This document shows positions 1 to 11,339 of a DNA stretch of 64,000 nt, in pieces. Location: positions 14,031,479 through 14,095,478 of the forward strand of contig CM049321.1 of the NCBI GenBank assembly GCA_026874595.1, given 5' to 3'. The position numbers and the translations under genes were made by a program. The number at the start of each line of letters is the position of its first letter. The first letter of the stretch is position 1. The notes beneath the pieces were generated by a model. That model was not told where the DNA came from, searched no databases, and worked only from the letters and a program-made list of their open reading frames with translations. Origin of the DNA: Sipunculus nudus. Taxonomy: Eukaryota > Annelida > Sipuncula > Golfingiida > Sipunculidae.

Positions 1-1740
1 TCTATGTGCCATTACTGAGAGTGAATTGTCAGGCTAGTGTTTGTTTAGGGGTGTAGCCAGAGCGGGGCCGCAGGGGCAACTGTCCCCCCCCCCGACTTTC
101 CATGCAAGAATGATGATGACGTCTTCTCTAGTCCCAGACACTCGAAATTTGCTAATGAATATTGTAGTATGAAAGTAATTGCAGTGGCGTCAATTAATAT
201 TTTTTTGGGGGGGGGGAAAGACTCGCATGATTGGAAGGGAGGGTAGGGGTGGTAATCAATGTTTGGACAACTTTTAACACACACACAACACACACACATA
301 TAATATATATACCTTGTTTTGCCTGTGTGACACATTAATACTATTATAAAATTAAGTGTAAGATTTTTGAAAACAAATATGGTATTGGGTTTCCTGTACA
401 GGTTAATTCTAAACCAGGTTAAGATATATGATATTTCTAGATTAATTCAAAATGGAACCCATGTCTGTAACTGTAATTATCTAAATAATTCATTTCCATT
501 TTATAAATATTTTGCTCTAATAGCAGGATAAGGGATATGTGTGTGTGTGTGGACGTGGAAGGGGATATACCCACACCACCTATATTGACGCCCCTTAGTA
601 ACCGTAAAGACATGAAAAAAATGGCTTTGTTCTTATCTCAGCTGACTGACTGAAAGTCATCTAAGCTATAGCGATGGTTCTTTGTCCGTATAGTCCGGCC
701 GTTCGTTAAGAAAAGTAATTTCCATCTAAATTCGGTTTTAAATTCAGCTACTTAAAATATAATTAATTATATGTGTTGCACAATATGACACTGTATGAGC
801 CAAATTAAGGATAACAAATGATATAACTTTATAATTCTGAATCCTCTTTTATTTTCAGATATATGTTAAAAGTAAGATCTACTACAACTATGTCTTTCCA
901 TCTCCTTATCTATCTTTAAATATAATATTTCAAATCAACCCCCACCCTTTCCTAAATATTGGCTACGCCTTACTGTTAAACCTATTGGTGATCAAACGGA
1001 TATTGTATCTGTTTTCCAGATAAAGTAGTAGTGGGAGTGACAGGTAAAAGCCTATTTAACGGTGTAGAGTCCATGGGCATTATTTCGGCGGGGGGGGGGG
1101 GGGGGGGGGGGGGTCGGGGGTTGTTAATGTCCCCCTGATGTTTTGAGGGGTCAGTGTGATGTACCTTTGTGCCGTTCACGTTATAGGGGAATATCACATT
1201 TCAGGGAAATCTCGTGATAATACCGTCAACTAATTTACAGTTTCGTCCTTTTTTCGTCAAATACCTTTCAAGTATGCATCTCATATTCAGATTCAAATTT
1301 AGGGTATTTTATGTGCCAGTTGTTCCTCTGAATTGTCATAAAATGTTATCTTTCTCAGAATGTTTAAATCAAATATAGATTATACATAATATAGTGCTGA
1401 AAATAAAAACATAATTACTTTCGTATAAAAGTCATTTCATTTAATAATATATGAACGGAATGAAGACAATTTTGAAATTCTGGGGAGGCATTTTGTCCTG
1501 TTTGTCATATGGGAGTATGTTCAGTGACATCAATTTATCTTCTATGGGGCTGGGGGGGGGGAGGGGTGACCCGCAGCCATGGGAGGATAATCAAAGTTGG
1601 GACAACTACACACACACATATAAGATATTTAAAAAGAATATTAGGAGTTATGTCTTCTGTATAGGTTGATTCAAAACCATGTTTAACTTCAGACTAGTTC
1701 ATGCTAAACTCAGTCAACAAAGTAATATGATTCTAATCAG
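1..1740. repeat. Dispersed-repeat fragments with poly-G runs, no gene
   Basis: No supported gene. The segment about 380-600 resembles 23012-23235: both carry a GTTAATTCTgAgCCAGGTT-like stretch and end in a TATATTgACGCCCC-like motif. About 1500-1700 carries a related stretch (CTGTATAGGTTGATTC). Poly-G or poly-C runs occur at 86-95, 207-216, 1089-1113 and 1550-1560. A GTGGCGGATCCAGGATGG motif at 1740-1757, of the kind seen at the ends of many animal DNA transposon copies, closes the region. Confidence 0.45.
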
Positions 1741-1792
1741 TGGCGGATCCAGGATGGAGAAATGGGGACATAGGCATTCTTCATCTTATATA

Positions 1793-2553
1793 CAGTAGAA
1801 CGCCTGTATTACGGTCACCATCGGGACTGGATGGAAGTGGCCTTAATAGAAGAGTGGCCGTTATACAGGACTTGACCAGAAGAGGGGGGAGGGTTAAATG
1901 CAACATGAAACCAAGTTCAAATCTTTATTACAATCAACAAAATAGACGTATATACAGAGTATTAGTTTAATTACTGTTGTCAATAAAAAAAAATTAAAAT
2001 ATTTACAATCAGGTCAACCCTATTTATAACAATTACAAACAATATATACAAATACAGTGTTTGTTATTAAATTACTAACAGATTGTATAAATAAATGACA
2101 AACACGCTGATTAAGATCCGGCTCGCACGTCAGATTCCAAAACATACACGCAGGTGGGAACACATGCCTTACTATTGTGTATACTAATGAGGCTGAGTGG
2201 GGTATTACGACGCAAGCTAGGTGTCAAACAACTCAGTCACGGTCGAGTGGTTACCTTTATCCAGGCACTCATTAACAGACAGGAATATGTGAAAGCGGTC
2301 ACTTGTGTAATGATATTGAGGCGAGAAGTGGCCGCTCGATTTGATGAGCCCATGTCACGGACTAGCTGCCCTTACCGTAATTGAGGCGTTTCCCGGCCTG
2401 CGGGACCGAGAGGCCTGGCCGTAATACGGAATAGAGGAGTGATTGTAATTGACAACAAAATGATTATGAAATATAACGGTCGAAAATTCGGGACCGGAAA
2501 ATCTGACCGTTATGGACGTATTGACCGTTATAGAGGCGTGGCCGTTAGCAGGC
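1793..2553. mobile_element. Non-autonomous pogo/Tigger-like element (MITE)
   Basis: The left end is TA|CAGTAGAACGCCTGTATTACGG, followed by subterminal GGCC..TTATAC motifs. The right end shows the inverse organisation: repeated GACCGTTATAGAGGCG-like blocks, ending GCCGTTAGCAGGCG before TATATA. The terminal CAGTAGAA is missing on the right, where a long (TA)n tract starts. CAG ends next to TA dinucleotides, and CGTTATA-type subterminal repeats, are typical of pogo/Tigger elements. No transposase is present, and the two short open frames inside have no recognisable product. Confidence 0.55.

Positions 2554-2605
<52 letters not shown>
2554..2605. repeat. (TA)n microsatellite
   Basis: About 25 uninterrupted TA units, abutting the right end of the preceding MITE. 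Confidence 0.95.
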
Positions 2606-2608
<3 letters not shown>

Positions 2609-3399
2609 TAAAAGTTAAGCACGTTGGAGCACCAAGTTATTACTCGGCTTTTTGAAACTTATTCACCGCGCTTTTTCAATAAGATGACCGACTTGTCGCT
2701 TTTGTTATGTAATATCCTGCATTTCTTCTTCAAACAGAGGTATCATTGATCCAAGGTGCGTTTCATTGTATTAGGGGGCTGGAACAACCCCAAGTAGTTG
2801 AATATTGTATTTGCTTTCTCTTTAGGGTCCAAATGTTTTTTTTCGCTTTTTTTTTTGCGGTGATTTTGTTTTTATTTTTTACAGAATGTCATTTTTTGCA
2901 TCTTACTTCCCCTGCAACTCTAGCTGATTTGATTGCGTTTTTGTTAAAGATTTTGAGTAGTTTGTTATCCGGTGATAAATGCTTTTTGACCAGTTTTAAG
3001 AACTGTGCTCCGACATTTGTTTGACATTCTTGCTGTATGATTGGTTATACCAAATTATGTTTCTATCTCTGTTTCTTTTCACCTTTTTTGGTCTATTACT
3101 GCCGTTTCCTGCATTGGAAACAATGGAAACATTTACGGGGTCTGTCATTGCACCCCACCCCAAATTTGATATAAAAGCTTTAGTATCCGAATAATAAATA
3201 AATTGATTGTCATGATTCTTTCCATGCATATTGACAAAGGAGTGTTTCAACAGTTCTGAAAACTGGTGGCGCTAATTTATTTTTTTTTCTAATATTTATG
3301 CATTTTTTATACCTTCAAATTAAGCAGCCCGGGTGTTGACAGAGCAGAAACCGTATAAAAAACCGTAACCGTTAGATCTATAAACTTCTAACTGTACAT

Positions 3400-3990
3400 C
3401 CAGGGAAGACTTAGGCAAATCTTCTAGCTCATTGTGACCTATATTCTGTGAACTACGGGCCGAAAACATGACTTTTAGTATCCAATGAGTCAGGCGTGTT
3501 TACAAATTGTATCCGTGAGGCCTAGAATCTTCTGAGGCACCATCCAAGGAGGTTCTGGGCACATCACTGTAGATTCTCCGAGTACATATAAAATAAGGTC
3601 ACTGTGACCTACATTATGCAAGATGTATGAAAGAACATGATTTGAGCAATTATAGGGTATATCATTTGTATATGATTTGCTACAGATTGACCTAGGCACT
3701 TCTAATATGATTAAGATATAGGAAGGTTCCTGTAATAATCCCATGTGGAAACCTGAAATAATGTCACCGTGACCTATTCTTTGAGCTATGTCAATGAACA
3801 TGACCTTTTGCACTCTATTAGTCAGATGGGCACAACTTGTAGCAATTGGACTTAGAAACTTCTAACTTAAGATCAAGGCAGTTCCTTGTAAAATCTTCTT
3901 GAAAAGAATACATAAAGTCACTCTGGCCCATTTTCTAAGGCCTATGACCAAAAGTTATGATTTTCTACCCATTGTTCAAGGTTGCTTATC
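3400..3990. repeat. Tandem array of about four 155-170-bp units
   Basis: The motif GTGACCTA (or variant) recurs at about 3434, 3604, 3769 and 3922, each time followed by ATTcT..gA and then an AACATGA(C/T)TTT-like stretch. Each unit also carries a TT(C/A)TAA or CTTCT block and a second (G)TTCCTG block. Units are diverged. One holds the perfect palindrome AGGTCACTGTGACCT at 3597-3611. No coding signal. Confidence 0.65.
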
Positions 3991-3999
3991 AAATATTTT

Positions 4000-6560
4000 T
4001 CACTAGATCAATTATAATTAATGCATGCGTCCCTTGTATATTTAATTCAGCATGGCCCATATACGACTTGTTATCTTACGATAAAGCGAGGTGAAAAAGG
4101 ATATCCCTTTTTTAAATATATGCTTAATCATTCATGTTTACAAGCATGATAATATATCAGAGTCTAAAGGAACTCCAAAATCGCTTGAGAAATACTTGAG
4201 AAAGTCAGGGTTTAGAAGACATGCAGGTCGCAAGTTTTAATGTTTGTAACCAATTTTGAAAATTAAAAATCTAATTAATTTATAAATATAAAAAAGACAT
4301 GATCATGGTGCAGACACGCGTTTCATCAAAATGATAATAATGTTTCAAGATGAGGGGGGGGGGGGAGGGAGATATATACTCCCCCCCCCTGTATTAACGC
4401 CCCTGAGTCTGCGATGTCCGGAGATGTAGGTGTTCTTACTTCAAAGGGGGGGGGGGGGTTCTGTCGATACCCGTGTAGAGCACCTGTCTTGACACTGTAC
4501 TTTTAATTATTGGTGCCCGAATATAGACAAAGGACGAAACTATTAAAAATGGACCCAACATTATGAAAAATTTCAGCTGGGGGGGGGGGGGGGGTCAGGC
4601 CACCGTATGTGAATCACCTTTCTCACCAATATAATGATCTTCACATCACCTACATAATATATGGTTCGACAAACTATTAAGTTGGGACTCTTTTTTTCAT
4701 CATCGGTACCTTCATCGGCAAAAACTGAAATGTTGTTTTAAGGAGACTGCATAAATATAAATATTTTTTTTTTCATGGATCATGTTTCCTTCAAAATTTT
4801 TATTCAATAAAAAACATACATTTATAAAACATTTAAAAATTCAAAGTTGTTTGTAAATCCAAAATATATGAATAGAAAAGATTTCCCTCCCGGTATAGAA
4901 AGATAACTGTTTTCGCCTTCTCATTTTTAAGGGGTATTCATTTTTTCCGCACACCACACAGCCCGTTTCTAAGACACTTTCAGTGTTAACATACAAAACC
5001 AAAACATTGTGATACATTGACACATTTATTTCAAGCATTTTGACCAAAATAGGAGATGTTTACAGTTATATTTCCCAGATCAACAAGTAAAATACACTCA
5101 CTAAAATAGTCATATCAATAATTTGGTTCTGCATGAACAAAATTCCCAGAACATATTGTTAAAGAATACATACGCAGCTACAATGTGTTGTTTTATAATG
5201 TATAATAATATCTTGTTTACTGATACATACACAATACACACACATGATATATAATAAAGATAAGCTCTGAATACAATAAATAATTAATAATCAATGACCA
5301 AAATATACTTTTAACGGTCATTATAAAAAAGTCGAAAACAGCTGTGGAGCCGTTTTCACTAAAAAGGTTATATAAAAAAAGAACATATTTAGATACCGTG
5401 GGGCGGATACGAATCAATCCACAATAGGCGAAAAATTATATAACTAGGTCGTACGCTGCCATCCATTTAGAGAAAAAATTCCATGCAAAGATTGCACGGA
5501 GATTCGGTATGCTACCTAAAGTGAACCTGAAGTGTATAGGTCCCTGTATTTGCGCTGCCTGCGTAATTATCATACACTAACTAGAATAGTCTTATCATTA
5601 ACTTTTTTACATAAATATTATTCCCAGAATAGGTTGTTAATGAATACATATGTAGCTAAATTGTATAGATTTATAATTAATTATAATATATTTAATATCG
5701 GTACTAACAAACACTATACATACACAACCTAAATAATAAACATAAAATAACACTTTTTCATTACTTGAAGTAACCCGGACAAACGTGTAAGATTGACTGC
5801 ACGCACAGGAGGCTCTACCTGAGCAAAAGACCTGACTCTCAGGAAAAAAAATCTCTCTCTTTGTATAATCATCTTCCTGGAAGCAAGGCCTCTTCCAATT
5901 CTGAGCAGAAACCTTGTTTTAGCGAGCCCCCGTTCTTGTTTCTGATGAAGTAATAACTTTACAACTGAACTAATCAGGTTCCTGGGCGGGGATAAACAGA
6001 TCCGTCGCTATATCAACCGCCTGGCGATGGGACACGTTATCAGGAATCTGATCAAATAAAGGCTTTTTAACCTAATGAACTTCTTGTGCATGTGTTCTAG
6101 TTGATAAGGCATTTTTATTTATCTGTACTGTTTAATTTGGTAACGATTGATTTGATTGGCTTAATTTGATAGATTTCATTACATATACTCAACTAAAAAA
6201 ATCCTAAAGAAATCAGGTATCAATATCATTTAACATGTAATGTTGGAGCAATAGATACAGCATGTACATGGAATTGACACTTTCTTGATTTTTATATTTT
6301 GCACAATCCAAAATTTGGGTGTTAATTTTTAAACTCAAACTATTTATTTAAATTCTTCTTGTCATCGCATTTAATCCAAAATATTATATTTATTATAGAG
6401 CTCAGAATATAATCAATAATCAATTAAACATTAATGGCATACAAATATTTGAGGGAAAATCAGCTTGTGCGCGGTTGTCACTACCAGAGGCTATATACCA
6501 ACAAAATTAAAGTTAGATACTGGAACCACAGGACTCAAGGTCTTGGACCCCGTGAGACGG
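4000..6560. other. Gene-free AT-rich region with a diverged direct repeat
   Basis: Poly-G or poly-C runs lie at 4346-4356, 4381-4389, 4445-4458 and 4580-4594. Segments about 5093-5240 and 5571-5730 are diverged direct repeats (ATAGTC.TATCA, ATTCCCAGAA, GTTAA.GAATACATA, ATACACAA in order), implying an old duplication of about 480 bp. The rest has no recognisable feature. Confidence 0.5.
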
Positions 6561-6587
6561 ACAGCATCACATAAATGAGATTGAGAC

Positions 6588-7465
6588 AGGATGGCTAGCC
6601 TTGGAGACAAGATGGTGAGCCTCGGAGACAGGATGGCAGACCTAGGAGACAGGATGGTAGGCCTTGGTGACAGTATGGTAGGTCTTCAAAACAGGATGGC
6701 AAGACTTGGAGACAGGATGGCAAGGCTTGAGGACAGGATTGCTAGCCTTCGAGACAGGATGGTAGGCCTTGCAGACAGGGAGACAGCCCTTTGGGAAGAC
6801 AGGATGTCCAGCACTGGTGATCGGACGGCAAGCCTTGGAGAGACAGGATGACGTACAAGCCTTGGAGACAGGATGATTAGCCTTGGAGACAGAATGGCAG
6901 GCCTTTGAGACAGGAGGGCAAGCCTTGGAGACAGGAGGGCAAGACTTCGAGACAGGATGGCAAGGCTTGGAGACAGGATGGCAAGCCTTCGAGGCAGGAT
7001 TGCAAGCCTTCAATACAGGATGGAAGGCCTTGCAGACATGGTGACAGCCCTTGGGGGAGTCAGAACACAGGCCTTTCGAGACAGGATGGTCGCCCATGTA
7101 GACATTATGACAAGCCCTGGAGACAGGATGGCAGGCCTTTGAGACAGGATGGCAACCCCTTAAGATCGGACGCAAGCCTTAGAGACAGGATGACAAGCCC
7201 CGGAGACAGGATGATTAGCCTTGGAGACAGGATTGCAAGCCTTGGAGACAGGATGGCAAGCCTTCAATACAGGATGGTAGGCCTTGCAGACAGGGTGACA
7301 GCCCTTGGGGGAGTCAGAATACAGGCCTTTAGAGACAGGATGGTGGCCCTTGGAGACAGGATGACAAGACCTGGAGACAGGATGGCAAGCCTTGGAAACA
7401 GGATGGCCAGCCTTGGAGACAGGATGACAGGCCTTGGAGCCAAGACATCAAACCTTGGAGACCTA
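6588..7465. repeat. 21-bp minisatellite (about 42 diverged copies)
   Basis: The consensus unit is about ATGGCAAGCCTTGGAGACAGG. Because 21 is a multiple of three, several frames stay open on both strands: a plus-strand frame reads as heptads like MASLGDR, and a minus-strand frame as heptads like HPVSKAC. Unit length slips in places (for example around 6780-6860 and 7040-7080), shifting the frame. A higher-order repeat is visible: the segment starting CCTTCAATACAGGATGG at 7007 recurs at 7261, 254 bp on, with the same downstream variants. I read it as non-coding satellite DNA, since no single frame crosses the array. Confidence 0.9.
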
Positions 7466-7593
7466 GGACTTGAAAGCTAACATTAGGCAACGGACACAAC
7501 ACAAGGGGCAAAAAAAAACAAAAAAAAAACGGTGTAGCTTGATTTGCACCCATGACTAACAACTATCGACCTTCATAAGACCGAATACTTTGT

Positions 7594-7599
7594 TTTATT
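7594..7599 (-). promoter_or_regulatory. AATAAA poly(A) signal overlapping the receptor stop codon
   Basis: Read on the minus strand the gene ends CAA TAA AAC, so the stop codon TAA sits inside a canonical AATAAA hexamer. If used, cleavage would fall about 10-30 bases beyond the stop, giving an extremely short 3' UTR and keeping the minisatellite at 6588-7465 out of the mRNA. The next AATAAA I noticed downstream is near 6390, beyond the minisatellite. Use of the site is inference. Confidence 0.4.
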
Positions 7600-10500
7600 G
7601 AATCTGAGGTCTTTGAGGTCTTTCTATCTTTCTCTTTCGCTTTTTCTTCATGTTCCGTTTTATCTGGCCGATTGCTGAGAATGTGTATAGAAATGGGTTC
7701 AATGCCGAATTTAATGGCAAAATCAGCACAGCCATCCAAACTGACAGAGTCTGGTCAACAGAGACCCCTCCAAGAGACAAAAATGACGTCACCACAAGAG
7801 GCACCCAGCAAAGAAAATCAGTGGCCACAATCATTACAAACCGTTGTGCTAATTCAATCTCTTTATCTGAAGCCTGTCGCTCTGCCATCCTCCTACTTGA
7901 ATCTGCAGACCAATAGATGCACACATACGAAACTAATAGAAATAGGAAACCGATTAAATTGAACAGCATGAAGATGAATGTAGAATATTCCCAGCCTTGA
8001 ACTTTACCTGCCGTCAAGTTAATCAACAGACAAACGCCGTGTTTGATGTTATTGTTTCCAAAGTATGAGAAACCCAGCACAGGGAGGGCGCTTAATATAG
8101 AAAATAATGTCCATCCACAAGCCATGATGGCGACTGCTGCTTTGAATGACAACTTCCGTGCCCTGACAGAGAATACTATTGTTACCAAGCGGTCAGCAGC
8201 AATGACAACGAGCATGAACACTGACATCTCACTGGACAAGGTTGAGAGAAATCCAGCAACCTTACACATTCCACTAGAACGCCACTCGTCAGCATGCAAA
8301 AAGTATTCCCCTCGGTATCTAACATCTGTCCAAGCTATGATTATCAAATATATTCCCATCATCAAATCAGACACTGACAGGTTTACAATAAGGACTGAAA
8401 TAACTTGTTTGCCTTGTGTGACCAGGCGTCCAATAATCACCGCGATGTTTCCCAAAACAGCCGCTACCCCAAGTATCCAAATTGCAACCCGCAAAATTGA
8501 ATTTGCCATAAGTTCATCACAGGTAGAGAATGCATCACCCCGGGGAGTGCACTTTTTTATATGTTTGGCAAAACAACAGAATTTATAGTGATCTGTGTGT
8601 AGCTCATCAAGGCTGATGTTATGAAAAGTGTCATGAAGCACTTGGTCAATATAATTTCCTTGAAGGTATAGACTTTGTATGTTGTCTAGCCCAGTCCACG
8701 TTCCAGCTGAGACATTAGAAAGTGAATTATTTGCTAGAGACAAAACCTTGATATTGTTGAGGCTTCGGAAACATTCATCTACAACTAAATAGATCTGAAG
8801 ATTTTCTAGGTAAAGATACCTGATTGACGTTAATCCTTCGAAGGCGTCGTCCAATAGGATTTTAATAGGATTTCCAGACAAAAACAGATGTTGCAAATTT
8901 TTTAACCCAAGAAACATGCCTTTCTGAATGGATTCAATCAGATTGTTTCTAAGGTCTAACAATAAAAGATTCTGCAAACTACCGAAAATTCCTTTATTTA
9001 GAGATTTGATTCCAAGATTTTTTAAATAAAGTTCTCCTAGATATACAAAAACTTTCAACAAGTGCTCCTGAGGGTAATTAAATGACATATTCCTTGAGGT
9101 TAAAGTAAGTGACCTGATATCAAAAGGCATTCCTGGTAATGAGTCATTCTCCATTACGGGGCAGGTGGCAGACTTACCTTTACAAACACATCTGGAAGGA
9201 CATTGATTGAATAAGCAGGCCGCTTCATCATCATGTGAATTTTTACAGTGTACAATTCCGTCACAAACCAACTTCTGGTCAAGGCATATCCGTTCTTTGC
9301 TGCATTTAAACAAACCAGGGCAACTCAACGATGCGCATTTAAATTCATCCTCGCCTTCAGGACAGTCACGTGTTCCATCGCATATTTTATGATAAGGTAT
9401 ACAGTAAGATGCTGGACACTTGAACATGTCTGGACATTCAAACAATGTACAGTTACGTAGATGTTCTCCGTCGGGACAAGACGACATGTATCCGTACTTG
9501 TCTTCGTCATATATACATGCTAAATGGCGTTCAAAACAAAGTACATGGTCGAGACGACATCGGGTGCGAGTTCCATTTCCATCAGGACAATACGGCTTCG
9601 TGTTAGCTTTTACTTCATTTAATGGCTTTCCGTCCTTGATATTGTACTCTGTCCATTTTCCTCTCTTAACATCTTTAAGCAATAGCGACTCGTCCTCCTG
9701 CAATTGTCCACCACAATCTTCCCTCATGTTATGCCGTAAATCGTTCGGTATGCATTCGCCAGAATTACATTTGAAGCCTCTACATTCAGTAGGATATTTA
9801 TGCCTGATATTTTCATCAGATGAATCAATGCAGTCAATAATATAATCCCCAAACTTGTGCTTTTCCAAACATTGTCCATTATCACACTTATGATAATCTG
9901 GAGGACACTCAGCAAATGTACAGTTTTTTTCGTCTGAATTGTCAGTGCAGTCTTTTCGAAAATCGCAGTATTTCGAAAATGGAATACACTGGCCATTTTC
10001 GCACCTGAATTTTCCTTTGCATGTACACTTTCTTTCATCTTCTCCCTCAAGGCAGTCCTTTTTCCCATCACAGACATGAACTGCAGATATGCATGTTCCA
10101 TCCGCACAACTGAATTGTTCTTGACCACAAGAGTGTGTTACCTTGGTTAGGGAAGTTTCACAGATAACGCTTCTCACTATGGATACAGAAAAGTTACTTG
10201 GTGTAAGATCAACTTCCCATTGACCAGCCGTTTGATTAAATATGAGCAGGTCACAGTCACCAATCCATATATTCCCATATTCAGAATGGTAGAGCCATAC
10301 ATCTAACAGTTCCAGCATAAAGTTCGTTGTGTTCAAAACCACACTTCCCATTACATCGTTGCACATTTTCTGTGCTGCATGACATGTGACTATCTGGTCA
10401 GTTGAGGTTGAACTGCTGACAAGTTTATAGCAGTTGCCTTGGTTTGCAGTATATCCAAATGGACATCGTTTAATGCCGGCGATGACCTCTGTTAAGTTAC

Positions 10501-10846
10501 CGGTATTTTTGTACTTTGTTCTAATGTCACCACTTGTGTTATCCAGCTTTATTTCATTGTCAATGGGCTGCTCAATTTCTTTTTTTAATGGATACTCACA
10601 TATAAAAGAAGACTTCGGATATGGGAACTCACAAGGAACATTAATCCAATATGTCGGCATAGAAGGAGATGCCACAACCATCGCCGTGCATCGGACGGAG
10701 GGATCATTTCTTGGTTGTAATAGCGACGGCGTGGCAAAGGTGATACCCTGTCCAAAGAAATCGTCCGGGAGAGTCTGTTCATCCGTAATTTCAGGTTTAT
10801 ACCATTCAGTATAGGTTGCAGGAGTACCATCGGTCCAACGATTAGT
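7595..10846 (-). CDS. CUB / C-type-lectin / LDLa / LRR / 7TM receptor, 3' coding exon (1,083 residues; GRL101-like)
   Basis: Last coding exon; residues below are counted within it (add 841 for the whole protein). 1-83 finish the lectin domain begun upstream (WTDG at 4-7, C53, C72, C83). 128-229 are a second, degenerate lectin domain. LDLa modules follow: 240-274 and 276-309 have all six cysteines and the acidic calcium motif, 314-344 and about 355-386 are divergent, 471-504 is complete, and 509-544 is good. LRR cap 549-562; six LRRs about 600-745; Cys-rich hinge 757-776. Seven helices span about 784-1057: GN at 799-800, D827 in helix 2, C861/C939 disulphide pair, DRL at 885-887 (DRY variant), CWVP in helix 6, NPFLY at 1050-1054. 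The short C-tail is very basic. The architecture matches molluscan GRL101 and the relaxin-receptor-like group. Expected role: plasma-membrane G-protein signalling. The upstream ATG at 10888 is intronic read-through, not the start. Confidence 0.88.
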   Translation of the reverse strand, partial: TNRWTDGTPATYTEWYKPEITDEQTLPDDFFGQGITFATPSLLQPRNDPSVRCTAMVVASPSMPTYWINVPCEFPYPKSSFICEYPLKKEIEQPIDNEIKLDNTSGDIRTKYKNTGNLTEVIAGIKRCPFGYTANQGNCYKLVSSSTSTDQIVTCHAAQKMCNDVMGSVVLNTTNFMLELLDVWLYHSEYGNIWIGDCDLLIFNQTAGQWEVDLTPSNFSVSIVRSVICETSLTKVTHSCGQEQFSCADGTCISAVHVCDGKKDCLEGEDERKCTCKGKFRCENGQCIPFSKYCDFRKDCTDNSDEKNCTFAECPPDYHKCDNGQCLEKHKFGDYIIDCIDSSDENIRHKYPTECRGFKCNSGECIPNDLRHNMREDCGGQLQEDESLLLKDVKRGKWTEYNIKDGKPLNEVKANTKPYCPDGNGTRTRCRLDHVLCFERHLACIYDEDKYGYMSSCPDGEHLRNCTLFECPDMFKCPASYCIPYHKICDGTRDCPEGEDEFKCASLSCPGLFKCSKERICLDQKLVCDGIVHCKNSHDDEAACLFNQCPSRCVCKGKSATCPVMENDSLPGMPFDIRSLTLTSRNMSFNYPQEHLLKVFVYLGELYLKNLGIKSLNKGIFGSLQNLLLLDLRNNLIESIQKGMFLGLKNLQHLFLSGNPIKILLDDAFEGLTSIRYLYLENLQIYLVVDECFRSLNNIKVLSLANNSLSNVSAGTWTGLDNIQSLYLQGNYIDQVLHDTFHNISLDELHTDHYKFCCFAKHIKKCTPRGDAFSTCDELMANSILRVAIWILGVAAVLGNIAVIIGRLVTQGKQVISVLIVNLSVSDLMMGIYLIIIAWTDVRYRGEYFLHADEWRSSGMCKVAGFLSTLSSEMSVFMLVVIAADRLVTIVFSVRARKLSFKAAVAIMACGWTLFSILSALPVLGFSYFGNNNIKHGVCLLINLTAGKVQGWEYSTFIFMLFNLIGFLFLLVSYVCIYWSADSSRRMAERQASDKEIELAQRFVMIVATDFLCWVPLVVTSFLSLGGVSVDQTLSVWMAVLILPLNSALNPFLYTFSAIGQIKRNMKKKRKRKIERPQRPQIQ

Positions 10847-11269
10847 CTGAAGTAAACGAAAGAAACAAAAGTAAGTATATTTTGGCATGCTACTTTATAC
10901 TCTAGCGGAGATTCTATGCTTAGTTTACTGAACTATATGTGAACTGAGCAAATTTTAAAGAGAGGTTAAATCAGAGTGGGCTATTATCTGGACACCAGCA
11001 TACCGGCAGCTAGGTAATGAAGAATGGTTCTGTCTCTTGTTACCATTTAAAGGTAATGTGTTACTATATACAAGAGAAAAAAAGGTTAAAAGGTTCCAGA
11101 AATATTGCTCTGCATCCATGAGATAAGGACTGTGAGAGGTGATGTCTCTGATATCATCTGATATATCACAGTCGTGATGAAGACTTTTTAAGAAAATGCA
11201 AGTCGGGGTTATTGTTTTAATAAAATCAACTGAACAGCACTGGTATATAATATACGTTTACTTCTATGA

Positions 11270-11273
<4 letters not shown>

Positions 11274-11328
<55 letters not shown>

Positions 11329-11330
11329 GT
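11274..11330. repeat. Compound (TA)n-(TAA)n microsatellite
   Basis: About 14 TA units pass directly into about 9 TAA/ATA units, inside the receptor intron. Confidence 0.9.
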
Positions 11331-11339
11331 TATATCTGT

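Noticed and set aside
2746-3024. 92-codon hydrophobic frame
   Set aside because: Low-complexity T-rich DNA gives Phe/Leu runs; no other support.
6591-7480. Heptad-repeat proteins on both strands
   Set aside because: Open frames arise automatically from the 21-bp period; unit slippage shifts frames and no single frame spans the array.
7650-10814. Plus-strand frames of 60-180 codons opposite the receptor
   Set aside because: Antisense shadows of the receptor exon with no recognisable domain.
10847-10888. ATG-initiated start of the GPCR frame
   Set aside because: The 14 codons before T-N-R-W are intron sequence ending in a good acceptor; the protein would begin in the middle of a lectin domain.
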